This document shows, piece after piece, positions 15,258-25,133 of a stretch of DNA of 64,000 bases. Every line of letters begins with the position of its first letter. Positions within the stretch are counted from its first letter, which is position 1. The notes beneath the pieces are model-generated. The model made no database searches and had not been told where the DNA came from. It saw nothing but the letters and a program-made list of their open reading frames with translations. The translations under genes and the position numbers were made by a program. The DNA is from GCA-2733415 sp049614485 (GTDB taxonomy: Bacteria > Bacteroidota > Bacteroidia > Flavobacteriales > Flavobacteriaceae): positions 62,001 to 126,000 of the forward strand of contig JBMZDR010000003.1 in the NCBI GenBank assembly GCA_049614485.1. Direction: 5' to 3'.

Positions 15258-17594
15258 TTACTGAATAATATTCAACTTTGCGAAACGCAGCAATAGTTTT
15301 TTTAACCCGCCATTTTGAAAACGAATTTCTGCTTTTTTATCAGCTCCAACACCTTCTAAACGAACTATTTCACCTTTCCCAAACCTAATATGTTCTACAC
15401 GAGTTCCTATTTTTAAACTATTGATATCTGAACCTACACCTGATGTACTTCCGCTCTTAGTATTAGGTTTTAATTTACGTAATTTTCGAGTTGCAGCTTC
15501 ATTAGAAAAATTTGATGGCGTTCCTGAAACTGGCTTCTTTAGTCGTAATTTATTCTTATCAACATCATCAAAAATATCAACATCCATCATTGGTTTAAAT
15601 CGGCGTTCATGCATTGGTGTTAAATACTCCAAATATTTATCATCAATTTCATCAATAAAACGACTAGGCTCACCGTCAATTAACTTTCCCCAACGGTATC
15701 TGCTTTGTGCATAAGTTAAATACGCTTGTTTCTCAGCACGTGTTAATGCAACGTAAAACAATCTGCGCTCTTCTTCTAATTCACTACGAGTATTCATACT
15801 CATACCTGAAGGAAACAAATCTTCCTCTAAGCCTACAATGTATAAATACGGAAATTCTAACCCTTTTGACAAATGAATAGTCATTAAAGCCACACGATCT
15901 TCATCACCAGTATCCTTATCCAAATCTGTTGCTAAAGCTACATCTTCTAAGAATTCTGATAATGACCCTGTAGTATCTGCTATTTCTTTTTGTTCTTCTA
16001 CAAAGTCTTTAATCCCGTTAAGTAATTCTTCAATATTCTCTATTTTCGCAACACCTTCTGGTGTAGTATCTTTCTTTAACTCTTGAAATAGCCCCGTTTT
16101 TTTTGCTACATGTTCAGAAATTTCAAAAGCTGATGCTGTTTGATTCATAACCTGAAAACTTTGAATCATTGTTACAAAATTTTCAAGTTTTGTACGTGTT
16201 CCTTTATTAATTTTTAAATCAGGAAGCTTGTGCAAATTTTGCATGACTTCAAAAATAGATCTCTTATAATGATTTGCTGTGACTACCAATTTTTCTATAG
16301 TGGTATGACCTATTCCTCTAGCTGGATAATTAATAACACGTTTTAAGGCTTCTTCATCAGCAGGATTGGTCAAGATTCTCAAATAAGCCAGAACATCTTT
16401 AATTTCTTTTCTTTGATAAAATGACAACCCGCCGTAAATTCTGTATGGAATATCACGTTTTCTAAGCGCGTCTTCCATGGCTCTTGACTGCGCATTGGTT
16501 CTGTACAAAATTGCAAAATCACCATTGTTTAATTGGTGTTCCATTTTGTTTTCAAATATAGAACTTGCCACGTAACGTCCTTCTTCACCATCTGTAACTA
16601 AACGATTAACTTTAATTTTTGGGCCATCTTCATTATGTGTCCAAACATCTTTTTCAAGTTTCGTTTTGTTATGCTCTATAACAGAATTTGCCGCCTCAAC
16701 AATATTTTTAGTAGAACGGTAATTCTGCTCTAAACGGTACATCACTACATTATCATAATCTTTTTGAAAATTCAAAATATTATTAATATTAGCACCACGA
16801 AAGGCGTAAATACTCTGCGCATCATCACCTACAACACAAATGTTTTGAAACTTATCAGATAAAGCCTTTACTATAAGGTATTGTGAATGGTTTGTATCCT
16901 GATACTCATCAACCAAAATATACCTAAACCTATTTTGATACTTTGCTAACACCTCAGGAAAACGCGTTAATAATTCATTAGTACGTAGCAACAAATCATC
17001 AAAATCCATTGCTCCTGCTTTAAAACAACGGTCAACATATTCTTGGTATATTTCACCAATTCTTGGACGTTTAGCCATTGCATCAGCCTCTTGAAGTTCA
17101 CCGTTTTGATAATAAGCTTTTACAGTAATCAAACTATTTTTATAAGATGATATTCTACTCAAAACTTGCTTGTACTTATACACATCTTTATCTAAGCCTT
17201 TTTCCTTAATTATTGAAGAAATTAATCGTTGAGAGTCTTGCGTATCATATATTGTAAAATTTGATGGATACCCCAATTTATCAGCTTCTAACCTTAATAT
17301 TTTAGCAAAAATAGAATGGAAGGTTCCCATCCAAAGGTTTTTAGCCTCTGAAGCCCCTACAATTGCAGAAATACGCCCTTTCATTTCTCGAGCAGCTTTA
17401 TTTGTAAAGGTTAATGACAATATATTAAACGCATCCACGCCTTCACTCATCAAATAAGCTATTCTATAAGTTAGTACTCTTGTTTTGCCTGATCCAGCAC
17501 CGGCAATAACAATCATTGGCCCTTCTTTATGTAAGGTTGGGTCCTTTTGTGCTGAGTTTAACTCGTTTATGTACTCTTGTATATTCTTCTCCAT
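15258..17594 (-). CDS. UvrD/PcrA-type ATP-dependent DNA helicase
   Basis: The 778-residue superfamily 1A helicase has Q motif LNSAQKDP, Walker A AGAGSGKTRV (about 31-40), motif II VDEYQDTN, motif III GDDAQSIYAFRGA, motif IV LEQNYRSTKNI, motif V MTIHLSKGLEFPYLYIVG and motif VI RRLFYVALTRAEKQAYL. The C-terminal Tudor-like segment (LKIGTRVEHIRFGKGEIVRLEGVG) is the RNA polymerase-contact domain of PcrA and UvrD. It unwinds 3'-5' in excision repair and restart. It is 10 bp upstream of the threonylcarbamoyl-AMP synthase gene, with which it is probably co-transcribed. Confidence 0.94.
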   Translation of the reverse strand: MEKNIQEYINELNSAQKDPTLHKEGPMIVIAGAGSGKTRVLTYRIAYLMSEGVDAFNILSLTFTNKAAREMKGRISAIVGASEAKNLWMGTFHSIFAKILRLEADKLGYPSNFTIYDTQDSQRLISSIIKEKGLDKDVYKYKQVLSRISSYKNSLITVKAYYQNGELQEADAMAKRPRIGEIYQEYVDRCFKAGAMDFDDLLLRTNELLTRFPEVLAKYQNRFRYILVDEYQDTNHSQYLIVKALSDKFQNICVVGDDAQSIYAFRGANINNILNFQKDYDNVVMYRLEQNYRSTKNIVEAANSVIEHNKTKLEKDVWTHNEDGPKIKVNRLVTDGEEGRYVASSIFENKMEHQLNNGDFAILYRTNAQSRAMEDALRKRDIPYRIYGGLSFYQRKEIKDVLAYLRILTNPADEEALKRVINYPARGIGHTTIEKLVVTANHYKRSIFEVMQNLHKLPDLKINKGTRTKLENFVTMIQSFQVMNQTASAFEISEHVAKKTGLFQELKKDTTPEGVAKIENIEELLNGIKDFVEEQKEIADTTGSLSEFLEDVALATDLDKDTGDEDRVALMTIHLSKGLEFPYLYIVGLEEDLFPSGMSMNTRSELEEERRLFYVALTRAEKQAYLTYAQSRYRWGKLIDGEPSRFIDEIDDKYLEYLTPMHERRFKPMMDVDIFDDVDKNKLRLKKPVSGTPSNFSNEAATRKLRKLKPNTKSGSTSGVGSDINSLKIGTRVEHIRFGKGEIVRLEGVGADKKAEIRFQNGGLKKLLLRFAKLNIIQ

Positions 17595-17719
17595 AATCTA
17601 ATTCAAAAATACAGCACAGAAACGGAGCACACAATAGGCAACTGATAAAGTTATGAACTATAACTTGATAATTAAATTTGATAAAAAATAACTACTTTTG
17701 AAAAAATCATATTTTTATT

Positions 17720-19318
17720 ATGGAAGTCTTTTTTTCTTTTTTTAGTTCAATTTCTTGGTGGTTATGGATCATAGTTGGTTTGGTTATACTAGCAATTCGT
17801 GATGTATTGCAACCTAAACACACTATAAGTCACAACTTCCCGATAATAGGACACTTACGTTATTTATTTGAAAAAATTGGCCCAGAAATACGTCAGTATT
17901 TTGTTGCAAATAACCGTGAAGAGTTACCGTTTAATCGTATTGAACGTGGTTGGGTATATGCATCTGCTAAAAAAGAAAATAATTATGAAGGGTTTGGTAC
18001 AGATAGAGATATTTACGCACACCAACATATTTTTATTAATAATGCAATGATGCCTTATCAAATAAATGAGAACCATCCAAACAAGCTAGATAAAACATTT
18101 TTACCTTGCGCAAAAGTTATGGGTGCTTATAATAAGCGTCAAAAACCCTACAGACCTGCTTCTGTAATTAATGTTTCCGCTATGAGTTTCGGTTCTTTAT
18201 CAGCTAAAGCAATAGAATCATTAAATAAAGGAGTTCTAAATGCAGGAGCTTATCATAATACTGGTGAAGGAGGTCTATCGCCCTACCATAGCAATGGTGG
18301 TGATGTTATTTTTCATTTTGGAACAGGATATTTTGGTGTTCGTGCAGAAGACGGCGGATTCTCTATGGAAAAGCTCGTAGAATTGGTTAAAAACAACCCA
18401 TTTATTAAAGCAATTGAAGTAAAACTATCTCAAGGTGCAAAACCAGGAAAAGGTGGTGTTTTACCAGGCGCGAAAATCACAAAAGAAATTGCAAAAATTA
18501 GAGGCGTTAAAGTAGGAAAAGACGTCTTATCTCCGCCAAACCATAAAGCATTCTCTAACGTTCCTGAGCTTATCAATTTTATTGAAGACATCGCTGAAGC
18601 AACAGGTTTACCTGTAGGTATAAAAGCAGCAATTGGTAAATTAGAGCAATGGGAAGAGTTGGCTGACATTATGGTAAAAACAAATAAAGGCCCTGACTTT
18701 ATAACTGTTGATGGTGGTGAAGGTGGTACTGGAGCAGCACCACCAAGTTTTGCTGATCACGTAAGCTTACCTTGGGTTTATGGCTTTTCTGATTTGTATA
18801 AATTATTTAAAGACAAAGGAATTACAGATAGAATTGTTTTTATTGGTAGTGGAAAATTAGGATTTCCTGCAAAAGCAGCAATGGCGTTTGCTATGGGAGC
18901 TGATTGTATTAATGTTGCTCGTGAAGCCATGATGAGTATTGGGTGTATTCAAGCACAAGTTTGCCACACCAATACCTGTCCTAGCGGTATAGCTACGCAA
19001 AGCAAATGGCTGCAAAACGGTATTAACGTCCCTATAAAATCTCAGCGATTAACGCAATATTTTAAAACCTTTAGAAAAGAATTTATTGAAATAACTCATG
19101 CCGCTGGGTATGAGCATCCATGTCAATTTAAAATGAGTGATATTGATGTTAATGTTGATGACCATAACTTATCTAAAGAATTAGATAAAACCTACAAATA
19201 CAATAAAACCAAAGTTCCCTTTACCAGCATACAAGCTCTTAAAGATTGTGAGTATTTAGGCGGACAACATTATATGGAAAAAGCAAGTAAAGAATATACT
19301 TCTGTATTGAAAAAATAA
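17720..19318 (+). CDS. FMN-binding glutamate synthase family protein
   Basis: The 532-residue protein has an N-terminal membrane helix (about 10-27), then a glutamate-synthase central/FMN domain (about 100-480). Features are MSFGSLSAKAIESLNKG, NTGEGGLSPYH, VKLSQGAKPGKGGVLPG, DGGEGGTGAAPPSFADH and the 3Fe-4S cysteine set CIQAQVCHTNTCPSGIAT (about 409-426). The amidotransferase domain of GltB is lacking. Free-standing versions are common in Bacteroidota, and their substrate is not established. The membrane anchor suggests a membrane-bound oxidoreductase. A small uncharacterised gene follows 27 bp later. Confidence 0.86.
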   Translation: MEVFFSFFSSISWWLWIIVGLVILAIRDVLQPKHTISHNFPIIGHLRYLFEKIGPEIRQYFVANNREELPFNRIERGWVYASAKKENNYEGFGTDRDIYAHQHIFINNAMMPYQINENHPNKLDKTFLPCAKVMGAYNKRQKPYRPASVINVSAMSFGSLSAKAIESLNKGVLNAGAYHNTGEGGLSPYHSNGGDVIFHFGTGYFGVRAEDGGFSMEKLVELVKNNPFIKAIEVKLSQGAKPGKGGVLPGAKITKEIAKIRGVKVGKDVLSPPNHKAFSNVPELINFIEDIAEATGLPVGIKAAIGKLEQWEELADIMVKTNKGPDFITVDGGEGGTGAAPPSFADHVSLPWVYGFSDLYKLFKDKGITDRIVFIGSGKLGFPAKAAMAFAMGADCINVAREAMMSIGCIQAQVCHTNTCPSGIATQSKWLQNGINVPIKSQRLTQYFKTFRKEFIEITHAAGYEHPCQFKMSDIDVNVDDHNLSKELDKTYKYNKTKVPFTSIQALKDCEYLGGQHYMEKASKEYTSVLKK

Positions 19319-19345
19319 TACTATTTTTAGCAAAAAATAACAAAC

Positions 19346-19867
19346 ATGGATTATCAAAAACTAGTAGAGTTTATATTATTTCTTTTTCCTGCAATCATTA
19401 CTGGTGGCGTGGCTTTTTTATTTTTTAATAAACACACCAAAAATGAAGAAGGACGACGCAGATACTTAATACAAAAAGAAGCTCAGGCTACTGCTTTACC
19501 ATTACGCTTACAAGCCTATGAGCGTATGGCGTTATTTTTAGAACGAATCAATCCGTCAAACATCTTATTAAGAGTAAGTCCGCTAAACAACGATAAATCA
19601 CAATACCAACAGTTATTATCAGCGAGTATTGAACAAGAATTTGAACACAATTTGTCACAACAAATTTACATAAGTGATGAATGTTGGAATGTCATAAAAA
19701 CAGCAAAAAGCACAACTATTCAAATTATTAGAAGTACTGCAGACAACCCTGATGTAGCTGATGCCGACAAATTAAGGGAATTAATTTTAACAAGTTTGTT
19801 AGAAAAAGCCTCGCCTTCAGATACTGCTATGGCCTTTATTAAAAACGAAGTTGGCGAATTGTTTTAA
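19346..19867 (+). CDS. Uncharacterised membrane-anchored protein (DUF7935-like)
   Basis: The 173-residue protein has one N-terminal membrane helix (FILFLFPAIITGGVAFLFF, about 8-26), then a helical soluble domain with RRRYLIQKEAQATALPLRLQAYERMALFLERINPSNILLR at its head. From memory this matches a conserved Bacteroidota family now called DUF7935; the number is not verified. No catalytic motif is seen. It is 27 bp after the glutamate-synthase-like gene, so the two may work together at the membrane. Its last 4 bp overlap the end of the convergent patatin gene. Confidence 0.65.
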   Translation: MDYQKLVEFILFLFPAIITGGVAFLFFNKHTKNEEGRRRYLIQKEAQATALPLRLQAYERMALFLERINPSNILLRVSPLNNDKSQYQQLLSASIEQEFEHNLSQQIYISDECWNVIKTAKSTTIQIIRSTADNPDVADADKLRELILTSLLEKASPSDTAMAFIKNEVGELF

Positions 19868-20787
19868 GAATTTATTACCGCCAAATAACCATCTGAGTCA
19901 TCACCCTGACTTGTTTTGTGCTTAGCATACTCGTAACCTTGTTTCCACCAAAGAGTCATTTGTTTTTTATTAAACACTAAGGAGTTATCTGTTAATTTTG
20001 TTGGCGTGTGGTATAAATTTAACGTAACATTATTGTGCTCTGCACTTAATTTACCAAGCGCTATATCTTTTTTCTCAACCTGATCTAGCATACCATCAAA
20101 CAGGTCAACCATTAACGAAAAAGGGTTTTTCCCAATTATCTTTCTGTAATTAAACGCTTCTGTTTCTAATATAATGGCATCAATTTCTGTAGCACCACGT
20201 AAAATTGCTTCACGGATAGGTATAACACATGAAAAACCACCATCGGCATATTCAAATTCATCTTTGTTTACCAAACTCATAAAAGGCACATAATTACAAG
20301 AAATCCATACCCACTCGCAAAAATCATCATATGAAAAATCTTTAATAGACTTATATTCAACTTTGTTTAAGGTTAAATTTGTTACAGTTACAATAACATC
20401 TTTAGAAGAATTTTTCAATTCATTAAACTCAGAAATAGAGAGGCTTTTTTTTATTAACTTTTGAAGGTTCTTACTTTCACCAAACGTTCGTTTCCCTTGT
20501 ATTAACTGACGCAAAACATTTAAATGATGAATTTGAATATACTCATGCCCTTTTCTGTGCTTTATTTTAAACGGCGATAAACTAAATATACTATTCTGAC
20601 CAACACTTGTATAGATATCGTGCATTTTATCAGTATTACACAACGCTAAATTTGGGACCAATAAACTGCCTGTTGACGACCCTAAATACAAACTGTAATC
20701 ACGCTTTTTTTCATTGATAAGATACTCTGCTACACCTCCTGCAAATGCGCCTTTACTTCCACCACCCGATATAACTAATGCTTTCAT
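19864..20787 (-). CDS. Patatin-like phospholipase family protein
   Basis: The 307-residue protein has the patatin oxyanion loop SGGGSKGAFAGG (about 7-18), the nucleophile elbow GSSTG (about 36-40, Ser38) and the catalytic Asp in DGG (about 182-184). The Ser-Asp dyad is complete, so lipase activity is plausible. No signal peptide is seen. It is a single-gene unit, 59 bp downstream of the M1 peptidase gene on the same strand, and may share its transcript. Confidence 0.9.
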   Translation of the reverse strand: MKALVISGGGSKGAFAGGVAEYLINEKKRDYSLYLGSSTGSLLVPNLALCNTDKMHDIYTSVGQNSIFSLSPFKIKHRKGHEYIQIHHLNVLRQLIQGKRTFGESKNLQKLIKKSLSISEFNELKNSSKDVIVTVTNLTLNKVEYKSIKDFSYDDFCEWVWISCNYVPFMSLVNKDEFEYADGGFSCVIPIREAILRGATEIDAIILETEAFNYRKIIGKNPFSLMVDLFDGMLDQVEKKDIALGKLSAEHNNVTLNLYHTPTKLTDNSLVFNKKQMTLWWKQGYEYAKHKTSQGDDSDGYLAVINS

Positions 20788-20846
20788 ATATATATTGTTA
20801 CTTAATAATTTACCCTATTTAAATAATCCGGAATTATACCAACCTC

Positions 20847-22874
20847 TTAATTACCTGTTTCTTCAAGAAGTTTTTTACAAAATGATTTAAACCGCCAATT
20901 ATGATGCGTTGCACCAATTCTTAAGTTTTTAAGAACTTCGGAGTTTATTAACTGTAAGTCTCCTAAATACTGAAACGCATTTCTACGCACTTCAAAATGA
21001 TTTACAGGATGCGTCAATTCTACAAGTTCATTGTAAAAATTATAATAGTGTTCTTTTTGAAACCCTTTAGTATTTAAAGCTAACGCAAGCCACAATGTTC
21101 GTATATTTTTATCATTAAACCCAATAATGTTTTGAGTAGATTTTAAATAAGATAAACGCTTGTCCGGGCTAGCGGCCCATAAGTTCAAAAGTGCTGTTTC
21201 TATGATTTCATAGGAATCTTTTTGCAACAACCTTTCGTATTTGAATTTAAATTCTGACGGAATTTTTTTAAAATTATTAGCTAATGTTTGTTGAACTTTA
21301 TTGTTTTTACTAGAAAACCCGTCATTAATTAAACTCGTAAACGTAGGATAGTTTGGTTTGTCTAGTAGTTCCTCCAACACTACTTGCTGTACCGAGAAAT
21401 GCGAATCACGTGGTAATTGATGTATCACGCTTGACCAGACGTACTCATCATTTTCATCTTTTCGAAAACTCAAATAACCATCTTTTAAATGTGTTAACAA
21501 AAATGCTGTATTTTCATTTTTAGATAATGATTGGTTAATTTCTTGTTCAGGCAACTGGTAATTGACCAACCAAGTGGTTACAAAATCTGACAAATCTTGC
21601 TTACTTTCTTGCTCAACCACGGTTATAAAATCAGATGTTTTCACGTTTTTAAACCTGTGTTTCAACAAATACTTTTTAACTGAGTTTTTAAATACGTTAT
21701 GACCTACCCGCTCTCTTAAACAATGTAATGCCCATGCCCCTTTTTGATAAAATGTTAAGCTACTTGCCTTTGGATTCATCAAGGGTATTGTATCTGTAGC
21801 CTCAACACTTTTTAATTGTTGCGATGTTTCATACAACTTATAGTAGTAGTAATCTTCTCCAAAAACATTTTTTTCTGCTAGTAAGGCATAATATGTAGCA
21901 AAACCTTCTTGTAACCAATGATGCGTACCGTGAGTTTCTGTTACTAAATCACCAAACCATTGGTGTGCCAATTCATGTGCATTAACATTAACATAGTTTT
22001 TATCTTTAAAAGACGTACTATCAACCACAAAAGTATCTGAAAACAATGTAGTACTAGTATTTTCCATACCAGCATATAAAAAATCTTTAACCGGAACCTG
22101 CTTATAATTTTGCCAGGGATACGGCACCCCAATTTCATCTTCTAAAAAATCAAACATTTGTTTGGTATACCTATAGGTTGGCTCAAATTTTAAGGAATCT
22201 TTAGGGTAGTAATACATTTCTAAAGCAACCTTACTTTTTGATATTTCCGTTTTCTTTTTATAATTCCCAATTGCTATAGCTAACAAATAACTACTCATGG
22301 GCTCTTGCATATCATAATGCCAATGCTTAAACTTTGGTGTCGCTCTTACTTCTAACAATTTTCCATTAGCAATCACTTCATAGTTTTTATCAAATGTAAT
22401 TGACATGTCAAATACCACTTTTTCATTCATATCATCAAAACTCGGAATCCAATTTGAATTATCTTTTCCTTGTCCTTGAGTCCATATTTGCGGATTTGCT
22501 AACGGATGGTCTTGATATTCCCAATCTATAAAATACATAGCTTTCTTCGGCTGAGCTTCATAGTTAAATGACACGGAGTATTTGTTTCCTTTTTTAAACT
22601 GACCAAACAACCATAATTTATCATCCGTGACTTTAAACGAATTTGTCTTATTATTTAATAATACATTATCAAATGCCATTTTTTTAGCATCAATATATAT
22701 GGAGTCAACTGCTTTTTTAATTACAAAAGTATAGGCACAAACTCCTCTCACTCCTTTATTATCAGGCAAAGGCATTATTTCAGCTTTACATTCTAAAAAA
22801 TCAACAAAAGTAGTTTGCTGAGCTAAAACACAGTTCATATAAAAGATAGCGATAAATGGTAATAATAATTTCAT
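20847..22874 (-). CDS. M1 family zinc metallopeptidase (aminopeptidase), secreted
   Basis: The 675-residue product has a signal peptide (MKLLLPFIAIFYMNCVLAQQ), an N-terminal beta-sandwich, then the gluzincin core: GMENTS (about 269-274, the exopeptidase GAMEN-type motif), HELAHQW (about 300-306) and Glu in WLQEGFATYYA (about 320-330) as third zinc ligand. A C-terminal HEAT-like helical region (about 490-670) follows. It probably trims peptides in the periplasm. No T9SS sorting domain is present. It diverges from recG, with about 90 bp of intergenic DNA between the two starts. Confidence 0.92.
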   Translation of the reverse strand: MKLLLPFIAIFYMNCVLAQQTTFVDFLECKAEIMPLPDNKGVRGVCAYTFVIKKAVDSIYIDAKKMAFDNVLLNNKTNSFKVTDDKLWLFGQFKKGNKYSVSFNYEAQPKKAMYFIDWEYQDHPLANPQIWTQGQGKDNSNWIPSFDDMNEKVVFDMSITFDKNYEVIANGKLLEVRATPKFKHWHYDMQEPMSSYLLAIAIGNYKKKTEISKSKVALEMYYYPKDSLKFEPTYRYTKQMFDFLEDEIGVPYPWQNYKQVPVKDFLYAGMENTSTTLFSDTFVVDSTSFKDKNYVNVNAHELAHQWFGDLVTETHGTHHWLQEGFATYYALLAEKNVFGEDYYYYKLYETSQQLKSVEATDTIPLMNPKASSLTFYQKGAWALHCLRERVGHNVFKNSVKKYLLKHRFKNVKTSDFITVVEQESKQDLSDFVTTWLVNYQLPEQEINQSLSKNENTAFLLTHLKDGYLSFRKDENDEYVWSSVIHQLPRDSHFSVQQVVLEELLDKPNYPTFTSLINDGFSSKNNKVQQTLANNFKKIPSEFKFKYERLLQKDSYEIIETALLNLWAASPDKRLSYLKSTQNIIGFNDKNIRTLWLALALNTKGFQKEHYYNFYNELVELTHPVNHFEVRRNAFQYLGDLQLINSEVLKNLRIGATHHNWRFKSFCKKLLEETGN

Positions 22875-22965
22875 TTAGAACAATTAGTCAAATACATCAC
22901 CAAAGTACAAAAAATGATTATGAATACTCTTTTTTTAGTATTTTAGTGGCTCAATAAAATTTATC

Positions 22966-25062
22966 TTGTCTGTATTACAAACCCCTATAGATTACTTAAA
23001 AGGCGTTGGGCCAAATCGTGCTGATTTACTTAAAAAGGAATTAGGAATTTTCACGTATCAAGATTTGATCAATTTATTTCCGAATAGATACTTAGATAAA
23101 ACCAAATATTATAAAGTTAACCAACTGCAACGCAATGCTGCAGAAGTGCAATTGGTGGGTAAAATCGTCAATTTGAAAATGGTAGAACAAAAACGTGGTA
23201 AACGATTAGTTGCAACATTTCAAGATGACACAGGTTCTATAGAATTGGTTTGGTTTCGTGGTCAAAAATGGATTAAAGACAGCATCAAGCTAAATGTCCC
23301 ATATGTTATTTTTGGGAAATGCAATTGGTTTAACGGATTTTCCATGCCCCACCCAGAATTGGAACTTTTATCTGAACACAAAGCAAGCATACGTTCTGCT
23401 ATGCAAGCCATATACCCATCTACTGAAAAATTAAGCGCGAAAGGAATTAGTAACAAATCAAAAATTAAATTACTCCAAACATTATTTTTAGAAACAAAAG
23501 GGCGGTTTCAAGAAACTTTATCTGATGATATCTTAAGTGATTTAAATTTAATTTCTAAATCTGAAGCCTTATTCAATATTCATTTTCCGAAAAGTGCGGA
23601 ATTGTTAGCAAAAGCACAATTCAGATTGAAGTTTGAAGAACTATTCTACATACAATTACAATTACTAATAAAAAACTTAACCCGAAAACATAAAATTAAA
23701 GGTTATCCTTTTGATCAAGTTGGCGAGTTATTCAATGAATTTTATAAAAATCACATCCCATTTGAGCTAACCAACGCCCAAAAACGGGTGATTAAAGAAA
23801 TTAGGAATGACCTAGGCAGTAATGCTCAAATGAATAGGTTACTACAAGGTGATGTTGGCTCAGGAAAAACCATCGTTGCATTAATGTCTGTTTTACTTGC
23901 AATTGATAATGATTTTCAAGCCTGTTTAATGGCGCCTACAGAAATATTAGCTACGCAACATTATAATGGTATTTTAGAGTTGGTTAACGATTTGAATATT
24001 AATGTTAGACTATTAACTGGCTCTGTAAAAACAGCACAGCGCAGAATAATTCATCAAGAGCTAGAAGAAGGTACGTTGCATTTGTTGATAGGAACTCACG
24101 CGGTTTTAGAAGATAAAGTAAAATTCAAAAATTTAGGTTTAGCCATTATAGATGAACAGCACCGATTTGGAGTAGCACAACGATCTAAATTATGGAAAAA
24201 AAACTCCTTTCCTCCGCATATTCTAGTAATGACAGCTACACCAATACCGCGTACTTTAGCCATGAGTTTATATGGTGATTTAGATATTTCTGTAATTGAT
24301 GAACTACCACCTGGCCGTAAAGCTATAAAAACCGTACACCGCTATGATAGTAACAGGTTGAAAGTATTTGCTTTTATGCGTGATGAAATTAAAAAAGGAC
24401 GGCAAGTTTACATTGTTTATCCTTTAATTCAAGAATCGGAACAGTTAGATTATAAAGATTTAATGGATGGTTTTGAAAGTATTTCTAGAGATTTCCCAAA
24501 ACCCGAGTATCAAGTTTCTATTGTTCACGGGCAAATGAAACCTGCTGATAAGGAATTTGAAATGCAACGATTTGTAAAAGGCGAAACTCAAATTATGGTA
24601 GCCACAACTGTTATCGAAGTTGGTGTAAATGTGCCAAATGCTAGTGTGATGATTATTGAAAGTTCTGAACGTTTCGGACTATCGCAACTACATCAATTAC
24701 GTGGTAGAGTTGGCCGTGGTGCCGAACAAAGTTTCTGTATACTAATGACTGGGTTTAAATTGTCAAGCGATGCTAAAACACGTTTAGAAACTATGGTGCG
24801 TACAAATGATGGTTTTGAATTGGCAGAAGTAGATTTAAAACTCCGTGGCCCTGGAGATTTAATGGGAACACAGCAAAGTGGCATTTTAAACCTTAAAATT
24901 GCAGATATTGTTAAAGATAATGACATTTTAAAGTTAGCAAGAAGTTATGCTTATAAGGTTTTAAAGGACGACCCATCACTTATAAAAGATGAACATAAAA
25001 TTTTAAATTACACCTGCCAACAAATTGGTAAACACAAAAACATTTGGAATTACATCAGTTAA
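22966..25062 (+). CDS. recG: ATP-dependent DNA helicase RecG
   Basis: The 698-residue protein has the wedge OB-domain at about 50-150 (VQLVGKIVNLKMVEQKRGKR, then GSIELVWFRG), Walker A GDVGSGKT, DEQH box IDEQHRFGV, motif III MTATPIPRTL, and TVIEVGVNVPNASVMIIE with QLRGRVGRG. The conserved C-terminal LRGPGDLMGTQQSG segment follows. It remodels stalled forks and Holliday junctions. Translation starts at TTG (SVLQTPIDYLKGVGPNRAD is the expected N-terminus). It is single-gene and divergent from the peptidase gene. Confidence 0.95.
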   Translation: MSVLQTPIDYLKGVGPNRADLLKKELGIFTYQDLINLFPNRYLDKTKYYKVNQLQRNAAEVQLVGKIVNLKMVEQKRGKRLVATFQDDTGSIELVWFRGQKWIKDSIKLNVPYVIFGKCNWFNGFSMPHPELELLSEHKASIRSAMQAIYPSTEKLSAKGISNKSKIKLLQTLFLETKGRFQETLSDDILSDLNLISKSEALFNIHFPKSAELLAKAQFRLKFEELFYIQLQLLIKNLTRKHKIKGYPFDQVGELFNEFYKNHIPFELTNAQKRVIKEIRNDLGSNAQMNRLLQGDVGSGKTIVALMSVLLAIDNDFQACLMAPTEILATQHYNGILELVNDLNINVRLLTGSVKTAQRRIIHQELEEGTLHLLIGTHAVLEDKVKFKNLGLAIIDEQHRFGVAQRSKLWKKNSFPPHILVMTATPIPRTLAMSLYGDLDISVIDELPPGRKAIKTVHRYDSNRLKVFAFMRDEIKKGRQVYIVYPLIQESEQLDYKDLMDGFESISRDFPKPEYQVSIVHGQMKPADKEFEMQRFVKGETQIMVATTVIEVGVNVPNASVMIIESSERFGLSQLHQLRGRVGRGAEQSFCILMTGFKLSSDAKTRLETMVRTNDGFELAEVDLKLRGPGDLMGTQQSGILNLKIADIVKDNDILKLARSYAYKVLKDDPSLIKDEHKILNYTCQQIGKHKNIWNYIS

Positions 25063-25133
25063 TTACAATCCTTATTTTTTTGCACAAAAGCCTATAAAAT
25101 CGTAACATTACGAATTCAAAAAAACGCAGAACA

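Noticed and set aside
17665..17700. Promoter before the glutamate synthase-like gene (TACTTTTG at 17693)
   Set aside because: The -7 box matches, but the nearest TTG elements give 25-bp and 12-bp spacing, outside the usual range.
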